Origin: JACPNO01 sp963825405 | Lineage (GTDB): Bacteria; Acidobacteriota; Terriglobia; Bryobacterales; Bryobacteraceae | Length of the DNA: 64,000 bases | Assembly (NCBI GenBank): GCA_963825405.1 | Contig: CAWGTB010000011.1 | Coordinates: 124,001 to 188,000 of the forward strand | Reading direction: 5' to 3' | Shown here: positions 16,946-26,472 of the stretch, in pieces | Layout: each line of letters starts with the position of its first letter | How positions within the stretch are numbered: the first letter of the stretch is position 1 | The notes under the pieces: generated by a model | Told to the model about the DNA's origin: nothing | Databases searched by the model: none | The model's input: the letters and a program-made list of their open reading frames with translations, nothing else | Made by a program: the position numbers and the translations under genes

Positions 16946-18019
16946 ATGGCGGAGGCATTTCCAGGATTTCCCGAGGAGGGCATGAAATTCCTGCGATCGC
17001 TGGGGCGGAACAACAAGCGCGAATGGTTTCAGCCGCGCAAACATATTTACGACCAGCAGGTGAAAGCTCCCATGCAGGAGCTGGTGCTGGCGGTCACAAA
17101 AGAAATGATGCGTTTCGCTCCGGATTATGTCGCCGAGCCCGGCAAAGCCATCTACCGGATTTATCGCGATACGCGTTTCGCCAAAGATAAAACGCCTTAC
17201 AAGACTCACATTGCGGCAATATTTCCGCGGCGCGGCATGGAAAAGCACAGCGGCGCCGGATTCTACTTCAGCGTCTCCCCCACTGAAATCGAAGTGGCGG
17301 CCGGCGTCTACATGCCGGGACCGGATCAACTGCTGGCCATCCGCAATCATCTGGCCGTGAATCACAAGGAATTTCTCAAGCTAGTGGGTTCGAAAAGCCT
17401 GCAGACGCTGATGGGTAAGTTGTATGGCGCCCAGCTTTCGCGCGTCCCCAAAGGATTTCCGGCGGACCACAAGGCCGCCGATCTGCTGCGCCATAAGCAA
17501 TGGCTGTTCTACGTGATGCTCGATCCGAAGCTAGCCACGACGCCCAAACTGCACGGCGAGCTGGTGAAGCGGCTGCGGGCGATCACGCCGTTTGTGGAAT
17601 TTCTAAACAAACCCCTGCTGACTGCGAAACCGAAATTTCTCGCAGAGACCAGAGACAGAGTTAAGAAGGTTTTCTCCGCGTTCTCTGCGTCTCTGCGAGA
17701 AATTCTTGTTGTTGGTCTCACCCTTTACGCCATTCCTTCCAGTCGCGCAGCGTCACGTCAACCATCACTTGAGCCGCGGCCCGCAGCCAGCCTTTGGGGC
17801 GCCGCCGCAAATCCGTTTGCAGAGCGCGCCGGGCTTTGCCGGTTCCCAGGTGGATATTCGCCGTCTCCCAGCCCATGGCGTACAACAGCCGGCGTTCATC
17901 CCGCTGTTTGGGCAGCGCGCTCAGCTCGATGCGGCTGCAATCGGGCGCGAGACGGCGCACCACCCAGCCACCGCGAGCCTCGACAAACGGATCGGCTTCA
18001 CGCGTGGCACGGTCGATGA
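16946..18019 (+). CDS. DUF2461 family protein, C-terminus extended through a repeat
   Basis: Residues 1 to about 230 match the DUF2461 family (FPGFPEEGMKFLRSLGRNNKREWFQ, IYRIYRDTRFAKDKTPYKTHIAAIF, GAGFYFSVSPTEIEVAAGVYMP), proteins of unknown function usually about 220-230 residues long. After FLNKPLLTAKPKFL the frame enters an inverted repeat (17634-17704) and then reads antisense through the DUF2252 gene to a stop at 18019. The last 125 or so residues are therefore unlikely to be native. The natural stop appears to have been lost or replaced when the repeat arrived, or an indel hides it. Confidence 0.75.
   Translation: MAEAFPGFPEEGMKFLRSLGRNNKREWFQPRKHIYDQQVKAPMQELVLAVTKEMMRFAPDYVAEPGKAIYRIYRDTRFAKDKTPYKTHIAAIFPRRGMEKHSGAGFYFSVSPTEIEVAAGVYMPGPDQLLAIRNHLAVNHKEFLKLVGSKSLQTLMGKLYGAQLSRVPKGFPADHKAADLLRHKQWLFYVMLDPKLATTPKLHGELVKRLRAITPFVEFLNKPLLTAKPKFLAETRDRVKKVFSAFSASLREILVVGLTLYAIPSSRAASRQPSLEPRPAASLWGAAANPFAERAGLCRFPGGYSPSPSPWRTTAGVHPAVWAARSARCGCNRARDGAPPSHREPRQTDRLHAWHGR
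17634..17704. repeat. Inverted repeat with 15-base perfect arms
   Basis: AATTTCTCGCAGAGA (17634-17648) pairs perfectly with TCTCTGCGAGAAATT (17690-17704) across a 41-base loop rich in related AGAGA/TCTCT sequence. It lies between the convergent DUF2461 and DUF2252 genes and could act as a two-way terminator or be a mobile palindrome. Confidence 0.8.
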
Positions 18020-18791
18020 TTTTCTGGTACATGCTCTTTTTGCCTTTGGCGCCACACGCCCACACCCACGCGGACGGGGCCATGGCTTTAGCCTCACGCG
18101 CGACTCTGCCGCCATGACACTCGGCGATGGCAACGTAGCGCTCGCGGCCCAGGCTGCCCACGCCCGCTCGGCGCGGCGCTAGCCGGTAACGCAGACCGCG
18201 GGCCGGCATCATTTTCTCTAGAGCGCGCCGGACATCGGCCGGCAGCGGACGAGTGAGCGTGGGCAGCGCGGTGATCTTCTCCCAGAACCGGACCGGGTCG
18301 CGCAGCTCACTGAGTGCAATCCTGCGCAGCCAGACGTGCTCTTCCGCCAGCACCCAGGGACGCCCGCCCGAGCGTATGGCCTCGGCGTATCCGGCTAGAA
18401 TGGCGTCGCCCACGTCGCGCGGATCGACCGCCAGGTGATTGCCGTCAATCGCCAGATAGACGCTGGCCGCCAGGCGCACCAGATCATTCGTATACGGCAG
18501 CGGATAAGCTTCATCAAAATCGTTGACGCCCCAGACCAGGCGGCCTTCGGAATCGCGCCAGGTGCCAAAATTTTCCACGTGCAGATCGCCTACGGCCAGC
18601 ACTTCGGGAGCATTCGCGAGGTCACCTGCGCACTCGCGCCAGCATTGCGCCCAGCGGTAGAACGTCCCGCGAAAAAAGATGAAGGGGCTAGTGGCCATGG
18701 CTTCATGCTTGTATTGCAAGTCGCGCGGGACAATGCGCAGATGCTTGCCCAGCCATTCCTCATACGAGCGGGTTGCTTTGACGATCTTCAT
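17718..18791 (-). CDS. DUF2252 family protein
   Basis: A 357-residue protein of the DUF2252 family, which has a kinase-like (aminoglycoside phosphotransferase-like) fold but no assigned activity. Visible family segments are FFRGTFYRWAQCWRECAGDLANAPEVLAVGDLHVENFGTWRD, LVWGVNDFDEAYPLPYTNDLVRLAASV and YVAIAECHGGRVAREAKAM. HVENFGTW and NDFDEA look like the catalytic-loop and metal-binding positions of that fold. It faces the DUF2461 gene across an inverted repeat and is divergent from dnaG. Confidence 0.85.
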   Translation of the reverse strand: MKIVKATRSYEEWLGKHLRIVPRDLQYKHEAMATSPFIFFRGTFYRWAQCWRECAGDLANAPEVLAVGDLHVENFGTWRDSEGRLVWGVNDFDEAYPLPYTNDLVRLAASVYLAIDGNHLAVDPRDVGDAILAGYAEAIRSGGRPWVLAEEHVWLRRIALSELRDPVRFWEKITALPTLTRPLPADVRRALEKMMPARGLRYRLAPRRAGVGSLGRERYVAIAECHGGRVAREAKAMAPSAWVWACGAKGKKSMYQKIIDRATREADPFVEARGGWVVRRLAPDCSRIELSALPKQRDERRLLYAMGWETANIHLGTGKARRALQTDLRRRPKGWLRAAAQVMVDVTLRDWKEWRKG

Positions 18792-18811
18792 CGCATCGGG
18801 ATCTTATCATC

Positions 18812-18891
18812 AAGACCGCTTCCTTCGGTCGCGGCTCTGTAGTTGTGATGACAACACGTACGAACAGAGCCGCGACCGGAAGAAGCGGTTG
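18812..18891. repeat. Inverted pair of family B repeats
   Basis: AAGACCGCTTCCTTCGGTCG (18812 on) and CAGAGCCGCGACCGGAAGAA (18865 on) are inverted copies separated by about 24 bases, able to form a long stem. Other family B copies lie at 22455, 55291 and 62268. The pair sits in the divergent gap between DUF2252 and dnaG. Confidence 0.8.
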
Positions 18892-18924
18892 CGCGATAAT
18901 GACAGGTAAGGTCGCTCGCTCCGC

Positions 18925-20664
18925 ATGGAATTTGTCGAGCAGTTGAAAGCTTCGGTCGACATCGTCAAGGTGGTGCAAGAGTACGTGCCGCGGCTCCGGC
19001 GCTCGAGCGCTTCCCGCTTCGTCGGCCTGTGCCCCTTCCACAACGAAAAGACACCGTCCTTCTCAGTGCACGCGGGCCATCAGTTCTACAAATGCTTTGG
19101 CTGCGGAGCCGGCGGCGACGTTCTCAAGTTTGTGATGGAGATCGAGCGCATCACGTTTTACGAAGCGCTGCGCCTACTGGCCGACCGCCACGGCATTCCG
19201 ATGCCGAAGCGTTCCGAATACAGCGACCCCGATACCAAGCTGCGCGCCGCGCTGTACCAAATGCACGAACTGGCAGAGCAATCGTTTCGCTCACAGCTCG
19301 CGAGCGTAGTGGGCGCCGAAGCCCGCGGCTACATCGACAAGCGGGGCGTCCCACCGGCGCAGGTGGAACAATTCGGCCTGGGATATGCCGAGCGCTCCGG
19401 CCGGCAACTGGCGCGCCTGTTTGAGCAGCGCGGATTTACGCCGGAGCAGATGGAAGCATCCGGCCTGGTGCTGAAGCGCCCGGACGGCAGCTTCTACGAT
19501 CGCTTTCGCCACCGCCTGATGTTTCCCATTCACAACGAAATGGGTAAGGTTGTCGCGTTCGGCGGACGCGCGCTCGATCCTAACGAAGACGCCAAGTATT
19601 TGAATTCCTCCGAGACGCCGATATACCGGAAGAGCTGGGTACTGTACAACCTGCACCGCGCCAAGGAGGGAATTCGCAAGAGCGAGCGCGCCGTTTTGGT
19701 GGAAGGCTACATGGACGTGATCGGAGTGTACGCCGCGGGCGTGCATGAAGTCGTGGCTAGCTGCGGTACGGCGCTGACCTCACAGCAGATCCAGACGCTC
19801 AAGCGGCATGCGGGCAAGATCGTGGTGAATTTCGATCCCGATCCCGCCGGCGCAGGCGCCACCGAGCGCTCCATTCAGACGCTGCTCGAAGAAAGCATGC
19901 ACGTGCGCATCGCCGAACTGGACGGCGGGCTCGATCCGGACGAATACTGCAAACAGCGCGGCGCCGAGGCTTACAAAGCTCGCATCGATTCCGCCAAGGG
20001 CTATTTCTTCTGGCTGGCTGATCGCGCCCGGACCAAATTCGACATGCGCTCGGCGGAAGGGCGCGTGGCCGGTTTCCAGTTCCTGCTGCCGGCGATTCAA
20101 CGCCTCTCGGACAAGCTGGAGCGCGTGGCGGTGGTGAATGATGTGGCCGGATACCTGGGTGTTGATGCCAGCCTGGTGCTGGAAAATTTCCGTAAAGCCG
20201 CGGCCGAGCGGCGAGAGAAGACTGTGCAGGCGACCGCGCCCGAGCCAGTGCGCGCGGTCGAGCGGATACTGCTCGGACTTCTGCTGGCACAGGCCGAGGC
20301 GCGCGAACAATTGATCCCGCTGCTGCGCGAGATGCCCGCCGCCGGCCAGTTTGCCACGCGGCGTATTTTTGAAGCGCTGTATGCGTTGTACGACAGCGGC
20401 AATCCGATCAGCTTCGGCGAGGTCGACCAGCGTCTGGAAGACGAAGACCGCGCGCTGCTGGCCGCGACCGTCCTGGGAGACGGCACTCACGATCAATCGA
20501 TGACCCTCGATCAGGGGATGGCCTGCTTGCGTGCGCTCGAAACAACCGGCCGTGAGCAGGAGCGAACTGCCTTGAAAGCGCGTGTAAAAGCCGCCGAACG
20601 CGACGGCAATTTAAATGAAGCCTTGCGTCTGGCCGAAGAACTCGCCAGAATGGAGCGGGTTTAA
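18925..20664 (+). CDS. dnaG: DNA primase
   Basis: A 579-residue replication primase. The zinc-binding domain is visible (Cys36, His39, Cys57, Cys60 in LCPFHNEKTPSF and YKCFGCGAGGD). The catalytic core carries the Toprim signatures VLVEGYMDVIGVYAAG (about 257-272) and VNFDPDPAGAGATERS (about 299-314). The C-terminal third is the helicase-binding region. It precedes rpoD on the same strand with 85 bases between, as in the macromolecular synthesis operon, but without rpsU. Confidence 0.96.
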   Translation: MEFVEQLKASVDIVKVVQEYVPRLRRSSASRFVGLCPFHNEKTPSFSVHAGHQFYKCFGCGAGGDVLKFVMEIERITFYEALRLLADRHGIPMPKRSEYSDPDTKLRAALYQMHELAEQSFRSQLASVVGAEARGYIDKRGVPPAQVEQFGLGYAERSGRQLARLFEQRGFTPEQMEASGLVLKRPDGSFYDRFRHRLMFPIHNEMGKVVAFGGRALDPNEDAKYLNSSETPIYRKSWVLYNLHRAKEGIRKSERAVLVEGYMDVIGVYAAGVHEVVASCGTALTSQQIQTLKRHAGKIVVNFDPDPAGAGATERSIQTLLEESMHVRIAELDGGLDPDEYCKQRGAEAYKARIDSAKGYFFWLADRARTKFDMRSAEGRVAGFQFLLPAIQRLSDKLERVAVVNDVAGYLGVDASLVLENFRKAAAERREKTVQATAPEPVRAVERILLGLLLAQAEAREQLIPLLREMPAAGQFATRRIFEALYALYDSGNPISFGEVDQRLEDEDRALLAATVLGDGTHDQSMTLDQGMACLRALETTGREQERTALKARVKAAERDGNLNEALRLAEELARMERV

Positions 20665-20749
20665 TGTGGTAACGCCGCGCTATTGCGATGTGGCGCTGTT
20701 GTACAATAAGTAGGCTTAGTCTCGAAAACGAGGAGCACGGGGGCTCCCA

Positions 20750-22450
<1,701 letters not shown>

Positions 22451-22454
22451 GGCT

Positions 22455-22482
22455 AAGACCGCTCGCTCCGGTCACGGCTCGC
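22455..22482. repeat. Family B repeat after rpoD
   Basis: AAGACCGCTCGCTCCGGTCA followed by CGGCTCGC, five bases past the rpoD stop. It resembles the repeats at 18812, 55291 and 62268 and lies between convergent genes. Confidence 0.65.
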
Positions 22483-22498
22483 ATTCGGGGCACCGTGA

Positions 22499-23176
22499 TC
22501 AAAAGAACACGCGATTCATCCAGCGCTCCACAATCGGCCCGGCCTTCGACGGCATGCGGTGTCCGCCTTCGAGCATGTGAAATTCCACATCGTCAGCGCG
22601 CAGCCGCAAGCGGTCGGCGTAAAGACTAGTGGTTTCCGGCGCGTAGAATTCGTCTTCCCGCCGCGCGATGTGCAGCAGCGCCGCCGTCACTTTCTGATAC
22701 GGCCCTTCTTCCCAGTTCTTGGGCACGCCGCCGCATATGCCGATCACTCCCCGCACGGCTTCCGGATGCGTGGCCGTGAAGCGGTAATTCAGCCCGACCG
22801 GTTGGGAGAAGCCCACCAACAACCGGCGCTCGCGCGGGATTCCGGTGCGGCGGCCAGCCTCGTCCAACACGTGCAGCAGCATCTCGTGATGCAAGCGGAT
22901 TCCGGATGCCGAATGTTTGGACGTTACCCAGCTATGCCCCACATCGCCGGTCTTCGTTGAGAGAAAAAAAGAGCTGGGCGCTTCAATCGACGCGATGGCA
23001 TGCCGAGCGCCCACCAGGTTGGCTGTCAACGGCAGCATCACCTCCGGGCTCGAGCCAAAACCGTGCAGCGCGAGAATCAGCACGGTCGAACTGTCGACGG
23101 CGGGCGGCAGGTACAGCAGGTAATGGCAGTCCAGCGTCGCGGTAAAGCGGTGGCTTTCTGGAATTCCAGAGCTCAT
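22499..23176 (-). CDS. Alpha/beta hydrolase of the phospholipase/carboxylesterase type
   Basis: A 225-residue cytosolic hydrolase. LILALHGFGSSPE gives the oxyanion HG motif, LLVGFSQPVGLN the nucleophile elbow with Ser124, and HIARREDEFYAPE and LEGGHRMPSK the probable Asp and His. The elbow reads G-F-S-Q-P rather than the usual G-F-S-Q-G, a departure at a position that is normally glycine. Likely an esterase, substrate unknown. The gene is divergent from the isochorismatase-like gene. Confidence 0.8.
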   Translation of the reverse strand: MSSGIPESHRFTATLDCHYLLYLPPAVDSSTVLILALHGFGSSPEVMLPLTANLVGARHAIASIEAPSSFFLSTKTGDVGHSWVTSKHSASGIRLHHEMLLHVLDEAGRRTGIPRERRLLVGFSQPVGLNYRFTATHPEAVRGVIGICGGVPKNWEEGPYQKVTAALLHIARREDEFYAPETTSLYADRLRLRADDVEFHMLEGGHRMPSKAGPIVERWMNRVFF

Positions 23177-23205
23177 CTGTCGTGTTGTACCATGCCGGGA
23201 GTCTC

Positions 23206-23772
23206 ATGCACCTACTCTCGCCCTCTACGGCGCTGCTGATTATTGATATGCAGAAGGCGATCGACCATCCCAGTTGGGGCCGCCGTAACAATCCCGGCGC
23301 CGAGCAGAATATTGCACGCCTGCTGGCTCACGGGCGCGCCGCCGGTATGCCTATCTATCACATCCGCCACGATTCGACCGAGCCCAACTCGACGTATCGG
23401 CCCGGCCAGCTTGGTCACGATTTCAAAGAGGAAGCGCGACCGCTGCCCGGAGAAACGATCATTGCCAAGAAAACCAACAGCGCGTTCATCGGCACCGGAC
23501 TGGAAGAAAAGCTGCGCGCCGCCGGCCATCTCTCCTTGGTTATTACTGGAGTGATCACGAATAATTCCGTCGAGGCGACCGCGCGCATGGCTGGGAATCT
23601 CGGCTTCGAAACTTATCTGGTTGCCGACGCCACTTTCACGTTCGGCAAAACCGATTGGGATGGCAGGCCGCGAACAGCGGAGGAGGTTCACGCCATGTCG
23701 CTAGCCAATTTGCACGGTGAATATTGCACGGTGGTGACGACCGATGACGTGTTGGGAAAAGGGCGGGTTTGA
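23206..23772 (+). CDS. Isochorismatase-like hydrolase with Ser at the cysteine position
   Basis: A 188-residue cytosolic protein of the cysteine hydrolase/isochorismatase superfamily. ALLIIDMQKAI carries the catalytic Asp14. Lys is in IIAKKTNSAFIGTGL, and the nucleophile loop reads GVITNNSVEATARMAGNLGF with Ser121 where most members have Cys. The Ser form recurs in one subfamily, as I recall. ATG 23206 is preferred over a frame start at 23182. The last codons and the TGA stop lie within a family A palindrome (from 23761), so the C-terminus was set by that repeat. Confidence 0.82.
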   Translation: MHLLSPSTALLIIDMQKAIDHPSWGRRNNPGAEQNIARLLAHGRAAGMPIYHIRHDSTEPNSTYRPGQLGHDFKEEARPLPGETIIAKKTNSAFIGTGLEEKLRAAGHLSLVITGVITNNSVEATARMAGNLGFETYLVADATFTFGKTDWDGRPRTAEEVHAMSLANLHGEYCTVVTTDDVLGKGRV

Positions 23773-23874
23773 AACCCGCCCCTACGATCGGTATTACGTT
23801 GCGTTCCCGTCGCGGCGCGGCCATACATCGCGGCCTTTCGTCATGCTGATGTAGGGGCGGGTTTCAAACCCGCC
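23761..23874. repeat. Inverted pair of family A palindromes
   Basis: One unit at 23761-23785 (GGGCGGGTTTGAAACCCGCC, then CCTAC) and an oppositely oriented unit at 23851-23874 (GTAGGGGCGGGTTTCAAACC, then CGCC), with 65 bases between. The pair lies between convergent genes, as bacterial interspersed mosaic elements often do, and the first unit overlaps a gene end. Confidence 0.85.
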
Positions 23875-23882
23875 GTTCACGA

Positions 23883-25298
23883 TCAAAACCCGTAACGCTC
23901 AGGATGCCGCGCGATCAGCATCGCGGCAATCACTTTGGGCACGTATTCACGGGTCTCCGGAGGCACGGCGCGGACGCGGTAGAGATACCAGAAACTGCGC
24001 TGCTTGATGGGGTCGTTCACCCGGCGCACGGCGGCTTTGACTTTCGCGGGGCCAAGATTGTAAGCGGCGAGCGCCAGCATCACCGAGCTTCCGGAGCCGA
24101 AATCCAGAATCAAATCGCGAATGTATCTGCACGCCGCGTGCGTGGATTTGGCCACATCCCGCCGCTCATCGACCGCGTCGTTCACCTTCAGACCGTAGGC
24201 GCGCGCCGTGTCCGGCGTAAACTGCCACAGGCCCACGGCGCCGGCGGAACTGACACCATGAGCGTCGAGGCCACTTTCGGCAAGCACGATGTATGCCAGG
24301 TCCGGCGGCAGGTTATTCTCCTGAAAAATCCGCCGCATTGTGTCCATGTTTTTGCGCGCCGTGCCCAGTGCACGCTCCATATAGGGACGATCCGGACCCT
24401 GATATTGCTGGACGAAACGCTTTACGCCCTCCAAAAACTCCGGTGGGATACTGTACGTCTCGGCTCCAAACTCCACCAACAGCGCCTTGATCTCGCTCTT
24501 AATCGATTCCTCGCGCTCGAACGAGCCCACACGCAGCAGGAGTGTGTTTTGTAGAGCGCGGGCCCGGTCCTGATCGCGGTCCAACTGAGCGATGAGTGAG
24601 TCGGCTTCGGCAGAATCATGCTGGACGTGCTGCAGCATTAACTCGATTTGTTTGATCTCGGCATCGTAGCGGCTCTTCTCCCGCCGCATGCCGTAGATCT
24701 TCAAATAGCCGTAAGTACTCACCGCGACCAGGGCGATTCCCAGCAATGCAATCGTGGTCTTGAATTTTCGCTTAGTCCGGCTCAAAGCCGCTTCCAGCAT
24801 CTCCCGCATGATCACGACGGTCGAGTCGCCAACGCCCGATCGGCGCGCGCGGCGGGCTCGTGCCACAGCGGCGGTGAGCAATTCGTGATGTTCCAGATTG
24901 CCGGCGACGTCGGCTTGCGCGCCTGGCGGCGGGGCCACCAACGTTTGATTCACCAGGGTCTTATTGATATCGGGCAACGGTGAATCATCCAGGACGAAGG
25001 ACAGTTCGGGTCCGTCATTGCCGAGTTGGATGGTACAGGGGGCGTTGAGTTGCGCTTCAGAAATGCGCTCGCCGTTGAGGTATGTGCCGTTGGTGCTGTT
25101 CAGGTCGCGGACAAAATAATTCGCGCCTTCCCGGCGAATCTCAGCATGGCGCGCGGACACCACGGCCGCCTCGCTGATAATCAGGTCGTTGCCGGAGCCT
25201 CGGCCTACGCGAGTAGTCTCGTTCCGGATCGGGTGCCGCGCGCCCGCCAGGGGCCCGTTTTTACGAACCAGCCACGCGTGCAAGTTGGCGCCTTCCAC
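23883..25298 (-). CDS. FHA domain-transmembrane-lytic transglycosylase fusion
   Basis: A 471-residue protein with GTG start. Residues about 10-105 form an FHA domain (TTRVGRGSGNDLI, SARHAEI, NSTNGTYLNG), which binds phosphothreonine in the cytosol. A transmembrane helix spans 181-199. A coiled-coil segment (about 205-260) leads to a periplasmic SLT-type transglycosylase domain with catalytic Glu341 (VLAESGLDAHGVSSAGAVGLWQFTP) and LALAAYNLGP. The layout suggests that kinase signals inside the cell control a wall-cutting enzyme outside. No Ser/Thr kinase gene is next to it. Confidence 0.85.
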   Translation of the reverse strand: MEGANLHAWLVRKNGPLAGARHPIRNETTRVGRGSGNDLIISEAAVVSARHAEIRREGANYFVRDLNSTNGTYLNGERISEAQLNAPCTIQLGNDGPELSFVLDDSPLPDINKTLVNQTLVAPPPGAQADVAGNLEHHELLTAAVARARRARRSGVGDSTVVIMREMLEAALSRTKRKFKTTIALLGIALVAVSTYGYLKIYGMRREKSRYDAEIKQIELMLQHVQHDSAEADSLIAQLDRDQDRARALQNTLLLRVGSFEREESIKSEIKALLVEFGAETYSIPPEFLEGVKRFVQQYQGPDRPYMERALGTARKNMDTMRRIFQENNLPPDLAYIVLAESGLDAHGVSSAGAVGLWQFTPDTARAYGLKVNDAVDERRDVAKSTHAACRYIRDLILDFGSGSSVMLALAAYNLGPAKVKAAVRRVNDPIKQRSFWYLYRVRAVPPETREYVPKVIAAMLIARHPERYGF

Positions 25299-25322
25299 CG
25301 ACGCACTATAGCAGAAAGGCTG

Positions 25323-26369
25323 CTACGCGACTTTGCGCAGACGGCTGACGCGGCCCACATCCACCCACTCGACCACAAAGATGTTGCCGGAATGATCGAA
25401 GCACGCGCCGTGAGGGCAGACAAATTTGCCCGGTATAAATTTCTCGCGCGGCTCCTTGCGCAGCTTGCTCCAGGTGTTGGACGCATCTTCGCCCAGGTGC
25501 AGAATCACTTTATTGTCGCGATCCAGCAGCGTCACGCGCGCGGCCAGATCCGGAATCACCACGTCGCCATTCTTCCGATTGAAGCTGAAGTTGCACGGCA
25601 TGTTGGTACCGCTGACGAAGTCAATGTGCTTGCCGTCGAGGGTGAAGTTCTGGATGCGATTATTGCCGCGGTCCGCAATGGCCAGAACTGCTGACTTGCC
25701 CCGCATGTCCACAATAATTCCGTGCGGGCAATTCAGTTGGCCGGCCTCTTTGCCGCCGCCCCCGCCGAACGTTCGGATATATTCGCCCTTGCTGTTGTAC
25801 TGATTCACGTAGCTCGATCCATAGCCATCGCCCACATAGATGTCGCCACTGGAGGAGACGGTGAGGTTGGTCGGGCTGTACTTCTTGAGCTTGCCATCGG
25901 CGTCGGGCTTGTAGGCCTCCGACTCCTTTGGATAGCCGATCGTTAAAACCTCTTCCCCGTTCAGCGTGGTTTTGACCACCAGCGCGCGCTTGGTATCGCA
26001 CAGATACAGAAATTCCTGGCTGCCCTCTTTATGGATGTACAGGCCGTGCGCTCCGCCCTTGAACTCCTTGCCCCAGGATTTGACGAACTTGCCCTTACTG
26101 TCGAACACCACCATGCTGTCGCTGCTCTCGCTGTTGCCGTGCACGGTGTGGTGGACGTAGATGTGGCCCTGTGAATCCTCGCAAACGCCGTGCGTGTTGC
26201 CATACGTAATGTTAACGGGAAGCTGGCCCCAGTCATGGGTGACTTCGTACTTATGATCGCCCTCGCCGAGAATGGGCTTGTCCGAGCCGGACTTGTTGGC
26301 GGCGCCCAAAATCAAAGGCGCTCCGCCTCCCACGGCGAAAAGAAAACTGCGGCGAGAGTTCATTTCCAT
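25323..26369 (-). CDS. Tat-exported NHL-repeat beta-propeller protein
   Basis: A 348-residue protein with a twin-arginine signal (NSRRSFLFAVGGGAPLILG). It has NHL/six-blade propeller repeats such as HGVCEDSQGHIYVHHTV, NLTVSSSGDIYVGDGYGSSYVNQYN, CPHGIIVDMRGKSAVLAIADRGNNRIQNF and CPHGACFDHSGNIFVVEWVDVGRV. This resembles peptidyl-glycine lyase-like and lactonase-like propellers, but no activity can be assigned. It is divergent from the PSCyt operon, about 100 bases away. Confidence 0.85.
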   Translation of the reverse strand: MEMNSRRSFLFAVGGGAPLILGAANKSGSDKPILGEGDHKYEVTHDWGQLPVNITYGNTHGVCEDSQGHIYVHHTVHGNSESSDSMVVFDSKGKFVKSWGKEFKGGAHGLYIHKEGSQEFLYLCDTKRALVVKTTLNGEEVLTIGYPKESEAYKPDADGKLKKYSPTNLTVSSSGDIYVGDGYGSSYVNQYNSKGEYIRTFGGGGGKEAGQLNCPHGIIVDMRGKSAVLAIADRGNNRIQNFTLDGKHIDFVSGTNMPCNFSFNRKNGDVVIPDLAARVTLLDRDNKVILHLGEDASNTWSKLRKEPREKFIPGKFVCPHGACFDHSGNIFVVEWVDVGRVSRLRKVA

Positions 26370-26427
26370 TAGCGTATGCGTCCCTTCCGGGTCTGGAATT
26401 TCCTATAGAGCCTATCACAAGGGCTAC

Positions 26428-26444
26428 CCGCGCTGGAAGCGCGG
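26428..26444. repeat. Short perfect hairpin in a divergent promoter region
   Basis: CCGCGCT-GGA-AGCGCGG, a 7-base-pair stem with a 3-base loop, between the divergent NHL and PSCyt genes. It could be a regulatory site or a small repeat unit. A TATACT hexamer follows at 26458-26463, 9 bases before the ATG. Confidence 0.45.
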
Positions 26445-26472
26445 AGGCCGTATTTACTATACTCGGAACGTG

